Of a stretch of DNA of 64,000 bases, positions 23,873 to 32,406 are shown in pieces. The notes below the pieces were generated by a model. It was not told where the DNA came from. It saw nothing but the letters and a program-made list of their open reading frames with translations, and made no database searches. The position numbers and the translations under genes are program-made. This stretch comes from Runella sp. SP2. Lineage in GTDB: Bacteria > Bacteroidota > Bacteroidia > Cytophagales > Spirosomataceae. Positions within the stretch are counted from its first letter, which is position 1, and each line of letters begins with the position of its first letter. The DNA lies in assembly GCF_003711225.1 (NCBI RefSeq), contig NZ_CP031030.1, positions 6,313,501 to 6,377,500 on the forward strand. Reading direction: 5' to 3'.

Positions 23873-24759
23873 GGCTTATTCTGCAATCATCCTATTTGAC
23901 GTTGGAGTATCTTTTATGGCGTAAATATAATTTAAGTTTTGAGAAAGATACTCCAACTGAATTTGTTAAGGTTTTGATAGTAAATAAATACCATCGAAAC
24001 CTTAACGCAAGAGTCTATATTGGAGATAAATTAAAAATTCACTTGAAGCAATATGGCTCTTTGGGTGTTGGCTCCTATATTGAAAATGAATATCTTGTAA
24101 TAGATTATCTTCGCAATCAAAAATTTACGGATATTCCCAATATTTGTTTTTTTGATAACGATAATCTTATTCTTGCAACATGTCACTTGGGAGACAATAC
24201 AATAGCGTATCAGCACATAAACAATTTAAAAGTAGATACTACTTGGGGAGAGATCACATCGTTTCTTTCAAAAGTAATCGTAAAAATAAAGGAGCTTCAT
24301 AAAATTAAGATTCCTGATTATGAACCTAAGTTGCGTATGCTCAGCCCTACTCAAATCCGTGCAATAGATTATACTATACAGGCACCTCAATATTTTGCGG
24401 ATTTGGCCTATTTGTATAAAAAGTGGACTCCTACATCGTTGATTCATTTTGATTTAAATCTCCAAAATATCTTGGTAGTCAATAAGGACATCAAAATCAT
24501 TGACTGGGAGTTAGCTATGATTGGAGACCCTGTTTGGGATGTAGCTTTGTTCATTGTAGCATTATGTAAGAAGCTTGGAGATGACAACTTTTTTACCAAC
24601 AAAGAACCTGCTCGTTTTGATCAAGTAAAAAAGGTGATTCAAACGTTATTGGAAAATTACGATGTAAATAGAACAAAACTTAAAACTTATTTAAGACTCA
24701 TCACTTGCCAATATGTCGATACTAACCGAAAAACAATCAACCGCCTTATCGGAAAATGA
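23869..24759 (+). CDS. APH-fold phosphotransferase (LxmK/TvaC-like RiPP kinase candidate)
   Basis: A 296-residue member of the aminoglycoside-phosphotransferase/choline-kinase fold. The catalytic loop LIHFDLNLQNIL (H193, D195, N200) and the metal-binding IIDWELAMIGDPVWDVA (D212) are intact; the N-terminal lobe is less typical (KIHLKQYGSLGVGSYIENEYLVIDYL). Start set at the ATG overlapping the previous stop, although the frame stays open nine codons further upstream. Known family knowledge: thioamitide (TvaC) and class V lanthipeptide (LxmK) pathways use such a kinase to phosphorylate Ser/Thr, paired with a HopA1-domain lyase, which is exactly the next gene here (47-base overlap). A small-molecule kinase or resistance enzyme is the alternative. 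Confidence 0.75.
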   Translation: MRLILQSSYLTLEYLLWRKYNLSFEKDTPTEFVKVLIVNKYHRNLNARVYIGDKLKIHLKQYGSLGVGSYIENEYLVIDYLRNQKFTDIPNICFFDNDNLILATCHLGDNTIAYQHINNLKVDTTWGEITSFLSKVIVKIKELHKIKIPDYEPKLRMLSPTQIRAIDYTIQAPQYFADLAYLYKKWTPTSLIHFDLNLQNILVVNKDIKIIDWELAMIGDPVWDVALFIVALCKKLGDDNFFTNKEPARFDQVKKVIQTLLENYDVNRTKLKTYLRLITCQYVDTNRKTINRLIGK

Positions 24760-26539
24760 GGGATTGCAGGAACAATTAAAAAAACTTCTTAAAGGATTTG
24801 CATTTGATGGAAACGTAATCAAACTCAACAAGCAAGAAATTGAAGAGGATGATTTCTTGCTTGAATTGAAATCACGGTATCGCAACCCAAATAAGCCTTC
24901 ATCTTTACTAAGTAAAAACATAGAGGAAGTATTGCCTTTTGTTGAAACATTCAATGAAAAGCGTTTTTGGTGGGTAATGCCTACATCCGGCAATATTCAT
25001 CTTGTCAGAGGGCAGAAGTTAGTATTTCAAGATGGACAATCTATCGTCGTAAATGCAGGCGAGTATTTGGATGGAGGGTATTTTAGTAAACCAAAAGAAT
25101 CTACTGAAAATGACTCTGTTTTTGAAGAACAAAATGCGAAATTTACATTAGGCGAGCAGTTTGTATATCTGTACCGTAATAGGAAACTTGACCTAAAAAG
25201 GGAAAGCTATTTTGTATATATAGAAGGGGATTATGCAATTAAGATGTTTGATAAACCCATGATAAGGTTTTATTTTCATCTCTCTCCCGACAACAAAGAA
25301 GAGATATTAAGATGGGCAAAATTTTTACAAGATACTCTCAATGAATACCGAATTCCTTTTGGAGTCAAATACCCCTTCAATCTAAAAAATTATAACTATG
25401 CCGATGCTGGAGTATTATATATTACCCAAAACCACTTTCCGTTAGTTGCCCCTATTATTCAAGAGATAGCAGATAGATTCAAATCCATTCTTCAATCTAA
25501 TGTCCCTCTTTTTACGCTAAAGCTATATAATGGTATTGGATTTGCCGAATCTCCTTTGTCGATAAGTGAAAGTTTTGGCACCCATCGCCGAGCTTTGATT
25601 TGGAAAATTATTAAAAATAAACTTTCTTATACTAATGGCAACTTTGTTAATTTAGACAATAATATAATCACAAATGAAATCATCAGATTACTTAAAGAAG
25701 AAGATTATACCGAAGAATTTTACAGACACGCAAAAACTAAATACGAGTATAATTTTGAGACATATCTAAGCAAAGAAAGACAACAATTTAAAAATTGGGG
25801 ACTACCCAAACGTCAATGGAATTGGCTTTTAGAATTCACAAATTCTTATATTCAATCCATAGAAAAATACAATAATTTTATAGATAACTTTGGAAGGCTA
25901 CGATTTCAGAATATTGCAGAAAACTATGGCAAAGATTTAATTGAGAAAGCTATTTGGAATCCAGAAAGTGACTCATATGATTGGCTTACTTATGACCAAG
26001 ACAATGAACAGGAGTTTTATCGAATGGTAGATGAAACAGAAAAATACCGAATTCATTTATTCCTGTCAGAACTAGCACAAATAACCAGTGATAATTACTA
26101 CCAAAATGCAGCTGATAAAATAAAGTTTAACCATAAGAGCATAAAAAAGAATCCTTCACTTGAAAAAGCCCCCACCCCCCTTGACGAAATTTTCGCATAC
26201 CTTGACGATAAGACTGATAAGGAGTTTGTGGAAATTGTCGTAGAAATTCAAGAACAATTAGACACACTACCTGATTTGGCCAAATTATCAATAGAAGATT
26301 TAAAAAAGGCGGCACAACTTATTGATAAGTATTTTGAAAAATTAAGTTTACCCATGAAAAATACCTATGGCAACTATGAATATTGCCCAACCTACAAAGG
26401 AAAACTAAAAATGGGTTTTTTATTTTTGACGGCATCAAGAGCCAGAAACTTAAAAGAGCTTTTAAGTCTCTATAAAGACTGGTATTCAAATAGTAAAAAG
26501 GAGGCTCAAAATATTTTACAGATTGGAAAAATAAAGTAA
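24713..26539 (+). CDS. HopA1-domain protein (putative RiPP phospho-Ser/Thr lyase) with long C-terminal extension
   Basis: A 608-residue protein. Residues about 150-295 match the HopA1 family: RFYFHLSPDN (185-194), IPFGVKYP (214-221), DAGVLYI (231-237), and the block PLFTLKLYNGIGF-AESPLSISESFGTHR (265-292) containing the family GESFG-xHR-type motif as SESFGTHR. Around 310 further helical residues follow, with no counterpart I recognise; known TvaD/LxmY proteins are about half this size. The frame overlaps the kinase gene by 47 bases, so translation is coupled. Known relatives eliminate phosphate from modified Ser/Thr to give dehydroamino acids; HopA1 itself is a plant-pathogen effector. The gene is clearly AT-rich. 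Its 3' end overlaps that of the convergent sensor kinase by 24 bases. Confidence 0.72.
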   Translation: MSILTEKQSTALSENEGLQEQLKKLLKGFAFDGNVIKLNKQEIEEDDFLLELKSRYRNPNKPSSLLSKNIEEVLPFVETFNEKRFWWVMPTSGNIHLVRGQKLVFQDGQSIVVNAGEYLDGGYFSKPKESTENDSVFEEQNAKFTLGEQFVYLYRNRKLDLKRESYFVYIEGDYAIKMFDKPMIRFYFHLSPDNKEEILRWAKFLQDTLNEYRIPFGVKYPFNLKNYNYADAGVLYITQNHFPLVAPIIQEIADRFKSILQSNVPLFTLKLYNGIGFAESPLSISESFGTHRRALIWKIIKNKLSYTNGNFVNLDNNIITNEIIRLLKEEDYTEEFYRHAKTKYEYNFETYLSKERQQFKNWGLPKRQWNWLLEFTNSYIQSIEKYNNFIDNFGRLRFQNIAENYGKDLIEKAIWNPESDSYDWLTYDQDNEQEFYRMVDETEKYRIHLFLSELAQITSDNYYQNAADKIKFNHKSIKKNPSLEKAPTPLDEIFAYLDDKTDKEFVEIVVEIQEQLDTLPDLAKLSIEDLKKAAQLIDKYFEKLSLPMKNTYGNYEYCPTYKGKLKMGFLFLTASRARNLKELLSLYKDWYSNSKKEAQNILQIGKIK

Positions 26540-28468
26540 AATCTTACTCCCAACCGCCTGTGGCAGATACTCAATAGTACCATTCAATGACTGTACCCTG
26601 CTTTGAATGCTCTTTGTACCCATACCATTTACTTGATTTTTAATCCCCTTACCATCATCGGAGATCTCAAAGTATGTGTTTCCATTTTTGGCATATAGCA
26701 TAACATGTGCTTTCTTGGCCTTGGCGTGTCTCAAGACATTATTGAGAAGTTCGAGGGCAATGCTATAAAGTTCTAATTGCATTTTTTTGTCCGTAGGTAC
26801 ATGTTCGGACTGTAAGTCGTAGGTGATATGGAGTTTTTCGCTGCTGTTGATGTCAGTAATAAATTTCTCTAACGCCCCTTTAAAACCTCCTTTTTCCAAC
26901 TCAGCAGGTAATAAATTATGAGATATAAGTCTTACTTCAGAGTATGCCCCCTTCATCATTTCTAAAGTACTTTCATGTATTTTTCGCTCTTTATCAGTGA
27001 GATTATGACCATTGATAGCTTCCAATCGCCATTTGATGGCTGAAAGCGTTGCGCCCAAATTATCGTGTAGTTCAGAAGCTACTCGTTTGCGTTCTATGGT
27101 TTGGCCTTCTACGAGGGCGAGTATTATTTCTTCATTTTTCTTTATGAGTGCTTCGTTAGCCTGTTGCAGTTCGTTAGTTCGCTCGGTTACTTTTTGTTCT
27201 AAGCCTTGATTGAGCGTTTCTAATTGAGCATTTACCGATTGAAGTTCTGTTCGTTGGCTTTCGATGGTTTTGTTTTGTTTGGACAGCTTTTGGCTATTTC
27301 GCCAAAACCAGACAGCAAACAAGAGCAATAAAATAGCTCCTGCTATGAAAATACTTTTGATAAGCACCTCTTTTTCAAGACTTTGATTTAATAGATTAAT
27401 TTCGTTATTTTTCTTTTCGTTGTCGAATGATGCTTGAAGGTTCTGAATTTTTTGGTCTTTGTCTTGTTGGGTAGTCAATTTCTCTAAAGCGATAAATTTT
27501 TCGTAATAGTCTAAGGCTCTCTCCTTATCTCCCATTTTTTTGTAGAGGCTGTAATAGGTTTGGTATATATCTTTTTGTGAAACATTTGTGCCATATTTAT
27601 TTTGCAGTGCTTGCACTCGATCCAAGTACATTTTTGCACGACTAAAATCGTTTTTAAATATCCAAATATCAGCGACACTGGTAAGATTTAGAATGCGGCG
27701 ATAATAGTATAAGGTGTTTTTTAAAACTTTTTCTGTTTGCTCAAATGCACGCAATGCTTTGTCATATTCACCCAAAAAACGAAGCGAAGCCCCCAAATTG
27801 GCCAAAAAAATGTCATCCAAATTACCAAGTTTCCATCTTTTGTTTTTTGTGAGACAATACTCGAAATAAGGAATAGAGGCTTTGTAATCCTTTTTTTCAA
27901 AAAACATAAGACCAAGATTATTAACAGCCAATAGCTCCTCTCTTTTGTTTTTCAATTGTCGAAATAATGTCACACTTTTTTTGAGGTACATTTCTGCTTT
28001 TTCATAATCACCCAATCGAGCATAAGCATCGCCAAGTGTTTTGTTGTTACGGGCGATATGAAAAACCATGCTATTTTTCTCGGCTATGGCCAAACTATGG
28101 AATAAATAATCTACCCCCTTCATCAAATCATTTTTGCCAATATGATAATACCCAATATGATAGTAGGCCATACATTCGCCCAAAACCCAGCGAATTTTCT
28201 TGCTTATTCTTAGTGGATCTTGAAGAAATAAAATCGTTGAATCTATTTGGTTGAATGGCATTTGAAGTGCCATCTCACACATCACCCGTACCCGCGTCGT
28301 ATCGCTGCTATACGAACTACCCTCAGGTGGGAGTGTTGCCAATACGCGCTTGAGGCTATCGAGCTGCCGCGAAGACTGCGCCTGAGCGCCCCAAATCAAT
28401 GCCACACACAGCAAAAAACAAAAAATACTTCTCATAAAGGGTTGCTTAGGAGACGACAAGTTAGCCAT
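26516..28468 (-). CDS. TPR-containing sensor histidine kinase (HisKA_3)
   Basis: A 650-residue two-component sensor. A signal peptide (MRSIFCFLLCVALIWGAQA; this inner Met at 28435 is an alternative start) leads to about 300 residues of TPR repeats in the periplasm, a membrane helix (IFIAGAILLLLFAVWFW, about 375-391), a coiled coil (about 395-450), a HisKA_3 dimerisation domain with phospho-acceptor His in ERKRVASELHDNLGATLSAI, and an HATPase domain with N box ELLNNVLRHA and G1 box DDGKGI. HisKA_3 kinases pair with NarL-type regulators, and the one at 22.7 kb is the obvious partner. A dyad matching the regulator's own lies 23 bases upstream. The signal sensed is unknown. Confidence 0.9.
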   Translation of the reverse strand: MANLSSPKQPFMRSIFCFLLCVALIWGAQAQSSRQLDSLKRVLATLPPEGSSYSSDTTRVRVMCEMALQMPFNQIDSTILFLQDPLRISKKIRWVLGECMAYYHIGYYHIGKNDLMKGVDYLFHSLAIAEKNSMVFHIARNNKTLGDAYARLGDYEKAEMYLKKSVTLFRQLKNKREELLAVNNLGLMFFEKKDYKASIPYFEYCLTKNKRWKLGNLDDIFLANLGASLRFLGEYDKALRAFEQTEKVLKNTLYYYRRILNLTSVADIWIFKNDFSRAKMYLDRVQALQNKYGTNVSQKDIYQTYYSLYKKMGDKERALDYYEKFIALEKLTTQQDKDQKIQNLQASFDNEKKNNEINLLNQSLEKEVLIKSIFIAGAILLLLFAVWFWRNSQKLSKQNKTIESQRTELQSVNAQLETLNQGLEQKVTERTNELQQANEALIKKNEEIILALVEGQTIERKRVASELHDNLGATLSAIKWRLEAINGHNLTDKERKIHESTLEMMKGAYSEVRLISHNLLPAELEKGGFKGALEKFITDINSSEKLHITYDLQSEHVPTDKKMQLELYSIALELLNNVLRHAKAKKAHVMLYAKNGNTYFEISDDGKGIKNQVNGMGTKSIQSRVQSLNGTIEYLPQAVGSKILLYFSNL

Positions 28469-28490
28469 AAAATCAAAAAAAACAGCAAAA

Positions 28491-28506
28491 TACTGCCTTG
28501 ACAGTA
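28491..28506. promoter_or_regulatory. Dyad operator between the sensor kinase and the gasdermin operon
   Basis: TACTGCCTTGACAGTA; its complement TACTGTCAAGGCAGTA differs at one of 16 positions from the dyad upstream of the response regulator. It lies between the divergent sensor-kinase gene (minus) and the 28590 operon (plus). For the plus direction a TTG (28540-28542) and GAATTTTG (28563-28570, one mismatch) 20 bases apart form a plausible promoter. Confidence 0.55.
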
Positions 28507-28589
28507 GGCTATATCAGTAAAAATACGGTTTCACCGGTATTGTCTTCTGGTGTTCAAATAAAGAATTTTGTCTTCATAAAAATAACCTT

Positions 28590-28796
28590 ATGAAACGTAT
28601 CAAATCTTACACACTTGGTTGGAATACCACACAAAAAGAAGGTTATATAACGCTTACCGACGATTCTCAGAAAGACCACTCATTTGAAAAAATATCACTC
28701 GAAGAAATGGCACTGCTCCAAAAGATGCTTTTTCAAGACGACGCTTATTTAGATGAACAACAATGGCTCATTGTAGGGTGGAAGAAGAGGGATTAA
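28590..28796 (+). CDS. Small hypothetical protein
   Basis: A 68-residue soluble protein (MKRIKSYTLGWNTTQKEGYITLTDD...EEQQ-type tail ending LIVGWKKRD). It is rich in charged residues with a likely small beta-alpha-beta layout and a helix SLEEMALLQKMLFQD. No family recognised. It is the first gene downstream of the divergent promoter that faces the sensor kinase, and 105 bases ahead of the gasdermin-like gene, so it may be part of that operon. Confidence 0.55.
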   Translation: MKRIKSYTLGWNTTQKEGYITLTDDSQKDHSFEKISLEEMALLQKMLFQDDAYLDEQQWLIVGWKKRD

Positions 28797-28901
28797 ACGA
28801 AAACATTTTGACCAATAGTATCCATCAAACCAACAGGTGGACTAACCCGAAAAAGCACCTGAATACTGAGAGTAGGGGAAACCATAAAAATTTGTACTGC
28901 A

Positions 28902-29606
28902 ATGAAAGACTTATCTAAAAACTTAGAAAAAGAAGGGTATGATTTGCTCGACGGCACGTTGAGAGAGCAACGATTGCTTCAAATTTGGAGAAAACGATTC
29001 AACAACCCGATTGAGTCGTTGGCTTCTTCTATTCATCATATATTTAATGCAACAACACCGTTGGGTACAACCACCTCTACGGCCTTAGATGTTGTTTCTA
29101 ATGCTTCCCAAGAATTAAAATTCAATATAGGTATCACGGTTTTAGAGGATATTTTATCAAAAAACAACCTCGGTAAACTCGACTTGGGAACCAAGATTTC
29201 ATCAGGTAAAAAGGTTGACATATCTTATTCTAATGCATTTTCTGAAACAGTTGAACAGCTTGATTTGGAAAACTTCTTAGCCGCTTCTGACTTTGTTCAC
29301 CCCAATCCTGGGGTACTCAAAGATCTCAACCGCGACAACCTTATTGTAATCACAGGGGTAGTTTATGCCAAAAACTTAAAAGCCATCATTGAAAGTGAAT
29401 CAGAGATTGATGCTTCCATTGATGCCGAGGTAAACGCAATTGTTGGCGGCAAAATAGGCTTCACAAGAGAATCAACTACTAAGATAGTACTGACTGCACC
29501 CTTGGGAGAAACCTTCCCTATCGCTATAAAATACCACAAAATGAGATTTAGAGATGGTGCATTTAAAAAACTTGTACTGGTCTCTGACTCAAAAGATTGG
29601 TTCTAA
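28902..29606 (+). CDS. Bacterial gasdermin-like pore-forming protein (divergent)
   Basis: A 234-residue protein that reads like the bacterial gasdermin fold. The N-terminal helix region LSKNLEKEGYDLLDG (about 4-18) resembles the LxxLKxxGYxxxxLP opening; ELKFNIGITVLEDILSKN (71-88) matches the conserved amphipathic LxIGxxILxxxL segment; KKVDISYSNAFSETVEQLDLENFL (103-126) and RDNLIVITGVVYAKNLKAI (144-162) match the strand pairs before and inside the LYVITxxIKS core; KIGFTRESTTKIVLTAPLGETFPIAIKY (184-211) matches the final hairpin. A tail of about 20 residues (RDGAFKKLVLVSDSKDWF) could be the inhibitory peptide. Unlike typical members there is no N-terminal Cys for palmitoylation and no caspase-like or trypsin-like gene beside it. 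Known gasdermins kill the cell by membrane pores after proteolysis; this member's trigger is unknown. Confidence 0.6.
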   Translation: MKDLSKNLEKEGYDLLDGTLREQRLLQIWRKRFNNPIESLASSIHHIFNATTPLGTTTSTALDVVSNASQELKFNIGITVLEDILSKNNLGKLDLGTKISSGKKVDISYSNAFSETVEQLDLENFLAASDFVHPNPGVLKDLNRDNLIVITGVVYAKNLKAIIESESEIDASIDAEVNAIVGGKIGFTRESTTKIVLTAPLGETFPIAIKYHKMRFRDGAFKKLVLVSDSKDWF

Positions 29607-29614
29607 CCATCCCT

Positions 29615-30103
29615 ATGAAAATACTATTCATTATTGGCTGCGCCCTAATCAGTGTGTTGGGGGTAGTCCCCAACAACACTTGGGCAGGAGAGATAGACTC
29701 GCTGGTTTGTTTCAAATCGCAGCGAACGCTCATTTTATTTAGCAATGGGGTTGAGTTTAAGAAGTACAAAGTCTCTCTTGGAAAACATCCGAAAGGGCCA
29801 AAAGAGAAGGAAAAGGATGAAAAAACACCGGAAGGGAAGTACATAATAAATGATAAAGCCGAAGGGTCCAATACTAAATTTCATAAAAACTTAGGTATTA
29901 ACTATCCGAATGCTGCTGACAAAGCCCAAAACCGTACCGGTGGTGACATAAAAGTACATGGACTTGGCCCTAAATATGCAAAATGGGGCAAATTACATCG
30001 TTTACGCGATTGGACAGATGGCTGCATCGCTGTTACCAACGACGAAATCGAGGAAATATACAGCCTCGTCAAAATCAACACGCCCATTCACATTTACCCT
30101 TAA
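29615..30103 (+). CDS. L,D-transpeptidase family protein (YkuD/YafK-type), secreted
   Basis: A 162-residue exported enzyme with a signal peptide (MKILFIIGCALISVLGVV...TWA) and a YkuD-type catalytic domain: DIKVHGLG gives the conserved His, and WTDGCIAVTNDEIEEIY the nucleophilic Cys with the VTNxEIxEIY tail typical of the YafK subgroup. Such enzymes make or cut 3-3 peptide links or detach proteins from peptidoglycan in the periplasm. Start set at the internal Met that opens the signal peptide, eight bases after the gasdermin-like stop, so the two genes are surely co-transcribed. Its presence where a gasdermin-activating protease is normally found is notable. Confidence 0.85.
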   Translation: MKILFIIGCALISVLGVVPNNTWAGEIDSLVCFKSQRTLILFSNGVEFKKYKVSLGKHPKGPKEKEKDEKTPEGKYIINDKAEGSNTKFHKNLGINYPNAADKAQNRTGGDIKVHGLGPKYAKWGKLHRLRDWTDGCIAVTNDEIEEIYSLVKINTPIHIYP

Positions 30104-30116
30104 TGAAAACCGGATT

Positions 30117-31892
30117 ATGAAAAATATCCTATTCGTTTCGTTTTTAGTAATAAGTTTTTCTGGATTTGGTCAGAAAAGCACTTCATTTGGCCCATGGATA
30201 ACTATGAAATGTTTTTCAGGAATACAAGTTAGGTCAAGATTAACGGAATACAATTCAAGCGCGAAGAAATATCATTATTATTATGAAATGAAGTCCACTT
30301 ATAACCAGAAAGTTTATTTTAATTATAAATTCGATGGTGGTGCAGGTCTGGACGGTAGAACTTCTTTGAATCCGGGAGAAATTAGTACCGGTGCTGGTAA
30401 TTGGACTTTTGGGATAAGTAAAAATGGTTTAGAAATAGAAATTGATAAAGTGCGTTTTGGTAATCAAGATTACGCACCTTGTAAAGGGAGAGAGTCATCT
30501 GTTTATGCAGAATGTGATAAAAGATCAAGTACACCAAACTGGCCTCCTAACTGTGGCGGTAGTGACCAGACTAATATCCAAGCCAGTAATACCGACAACA
30601 GTAATGCGCAAGGTGCATCAGGCAGCGGTGCTGCCAACGTTCAAGCTAAACTTGATGCCATTCAAGTATATATAGACAAAATCCCAGGTGACGACTCTGA
30701 AAGTCAGGCCATAATTCGTGATGCTACCAATATCATCAACAACAGTAGCACTTCTGAACAAACCAAAGTCAATCAATTAGAGCCGCTTCTCACCCGTGCC
30801 AAAAACCGCGCTAACACACTGGCAACCACCAAAAAAGAAGAGGACGTAGCTAAAGAAAAAGAAGACAAAGCCAGTTCGGAAAGAGACAATAATTTTAAAA
30901 GCTACTACGAGAAAGGCATGGCCAACTATAGCTCTAAAAATTATGACGGAGCTATCAACAATCTGCAAACTTCGCTCAACTACGCTGTAAACGATCAGCA
31001 AAAAAAACACGTACAAGACTGGATAGCCAAAATACGAGAAGAAAAACGCTTAGAAGCGGAGGCGGCCGCTCGCAAAGCACGGGTAGATGATAAACTAAAA
31101 CAAGAGCAACAGGTCAATACCGAAGCCGCCGCTGCTACTACCGTTGCCGTTGCGCTGTTTTCGATAATGAAAGACCGATATGACGAGAGACCCGCTAATT
31201 TAAGATTTCAAGTAGGCTTAGGTTTGGAGAGTATTCCGATAATTGTCAATGACGATTTCAATAAAAAATCAAGCTTTGAAACCACCTTGCATTACTCTAT
31301 AATGGCGGGTTTAAAACTCGGATTATTTAATCAAAATGGTGTTAGTTTTCACCTCAACCCTGTTTATTACTTAGGTTTTAATGCTGGATCACAGGGTACG
31401 GATGGCAGGCATGGTACTTATGGAGGCATTGCCACCCTTCAGATGGGTTTAAAAGCCGAGTCGGTATTCAAACTGTACGCGGAGGGTGGATGGCTCAAAA
31501 GAAGCGGCAATTATAACTACGACCAAGATGCGGCAAGTGGCGGTACTACGGCCAGTGACTTAGTAGAAAAAGGTACTTACAATTACGGCCTTGCAAGGTT
31601 TGGCGGCGGCATAATGCTCCATTTTGTAAACGAACCTAAAGAAACATATATAAAAGGAGGCATTTACTTTGAGAAACTCTCATTTGCATCCAAAAGCCCA
31701 CAAATGGTAGGTAGCTTACAAATCAACATGAGCAGTACTATTATATTAGATTTTTTGTACAGCAAAAATTACGCCATCGCAGGAAAGGCTGACTATCCGA
31801 CTACTATACTAACCCCACTACGATCGATTTTACCCAAAGAATATAACAAGAGTTATTTTTCAGTGCGTCTTATTCGACAGGGTATATTCTAA
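30117..31892 (+). CDS. Envelope protein: TPR/coiled coil plus C-terminal beta-barrel
   Basis: A 591-residue secreted protein with no family I can name. A signal peptide (MKNILFVSFLVISFSGFG) is followed by a beta-rich Cys-containing domain (about 20-150), an Asn/Ser/Gly linker, a helical region with one TPR-like unit (SYYEKGMANYSSKNYDGAINNLQTSL), a strongly charged coiled coil (EEKRLEAEAAARKARVDD), and a C-terminal outer-membrane barrel-like part with alternating strands (RFQVGLGLESIPI, SIMAGLKLGLF, YFSVRLIRQGIF at the end). The barrel end with terminal Phe suits BAM insertion. Start chosen at the signal-peptide Met, 13 bases after the transpeptidase stop. Confidence 0.7.
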   Translation: MKNILFVSFLVISFSGFGQKSTSFGPWITMKCFSGIQVRSRLTEYNSSAKKYHYYYEMKSTYNQKVYFNYKFDGGAGLDGRTSLNPGEISTGAGNWTFGISKNGLEIEIDKVRFGNQDYAPCKGRESSVYAECDKRSSTPNWPPNCGGSDQTNIQASNTDNSNAQGASGSGAANVQAKLDAIQVYIDKIPGDDSESQAIIRDATNIINNSSTSEQTKVNQLEPLLTRAKNRANTLATTKKEEDVAKEKEDKASSERDNNFKSYYEKGMANYSSKNYDGAINNLQTSLNYAVNDQQKKHVQDWIAKIREEKRLEAEAAARKARVDDKLKQEQQVNTEAAAATTVAVALFSIMKDRYDERPANLRFQVGLGLESIPIIVNDDFNKKSSFETTLHYSIMAGLKLGLFNQNGVSFHLNPVYYLGFNAGSQGTDGRHGTYGGIATLQMGLKAESVFKLYAEGGWLKRSGNYNYDQDAASGGTTASDLVEKGTYNYGLARFGGGIMLHFVNEPKETYIKGGIYFEKLSFASKSPQMVGSLQINMSSTIILDFLYSKNYAIAGKADYPTTILTPLRSILPKEYNKSYFSVRLIRQGIF

Positions 31893-31922
31893 TCAAAACC
31901 TACCATCTTCAAATCCTTCAAA

Positions 31923-32399
31923 ATGAAAAATATATTTTCACTATTGCTACTGTCATCATTCTTGATTTCCTGCAATGAATACTCCATCATAGAAGGTATA
32001 GTCAACGAAGACGAGTACACTTCAAAACTTTCGGCAGGTTCTTTTATAGCTCCGCCAACCGACTATACTCATTCGGTACAATATACATTGTTTATAAAAA
32101 GTGACCTCAATGTTGGTCCGATTGAAGTCACTTACACCTTAGATAACTATGGTATTAGCAACCGTGCCACCATTAGAAAATACTACCCAACCGCACCCCA
32201 AAACTGCGAACAAGCCACCGAATCTACAGTTATATTAGACTTACGGTCTATTGTTAATTCAAATCCCAACATTGTCAATTCTTCACTAAACATGACTATT
32301 ACGGCAAAAGCCAGCAATGGGAAGACATTCACCAAAAGAGTAACCGTTAAAGTTAATTATTGCTATTGGATTTTTCTTGAGGCAGCTGAATTACAATAG
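31923..32399 (+). CDS. Lipoprotein, unknown function
   Basis: A 158-residue predicted lipoprotein with lipobox FLISC (MKNIFSLLLLSSFLISCNEYS) and a beta-sandwich-like body (VQYTLFIKSDLNVGPIEVTYTL, TVILDLRSIV, LNMTITAKASNGKTFTKRVTVKV). No named family recognised. It follows the barrel gene by 30 bases on the same strand. Confidence 0.65.
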   Translation: MKNIFSLLLLSSFLISCNEYSIIEGIVNEDEYTSKLSAGSFIAPPTDYTHSVQYTLFIKSDLNVGPIEVTYTLDNYGISNRATIRKYYPTAPQNCEQATESTVILDLRSIVNSNPNIVNSSLNMTITAKASNGKTFTKRVTVKVNYCYWIFLEAAELQ

Positions 32400-32406
32400 A
32401 AACCTT

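Noticed and set aside
29958-30116. N-terminal extension of the TPR/barrel protein
   Set aside because: The extension overlaps the L,D-transpeptidase gene in another frame, and a signal peptide begins exactly at the Met at 30117.
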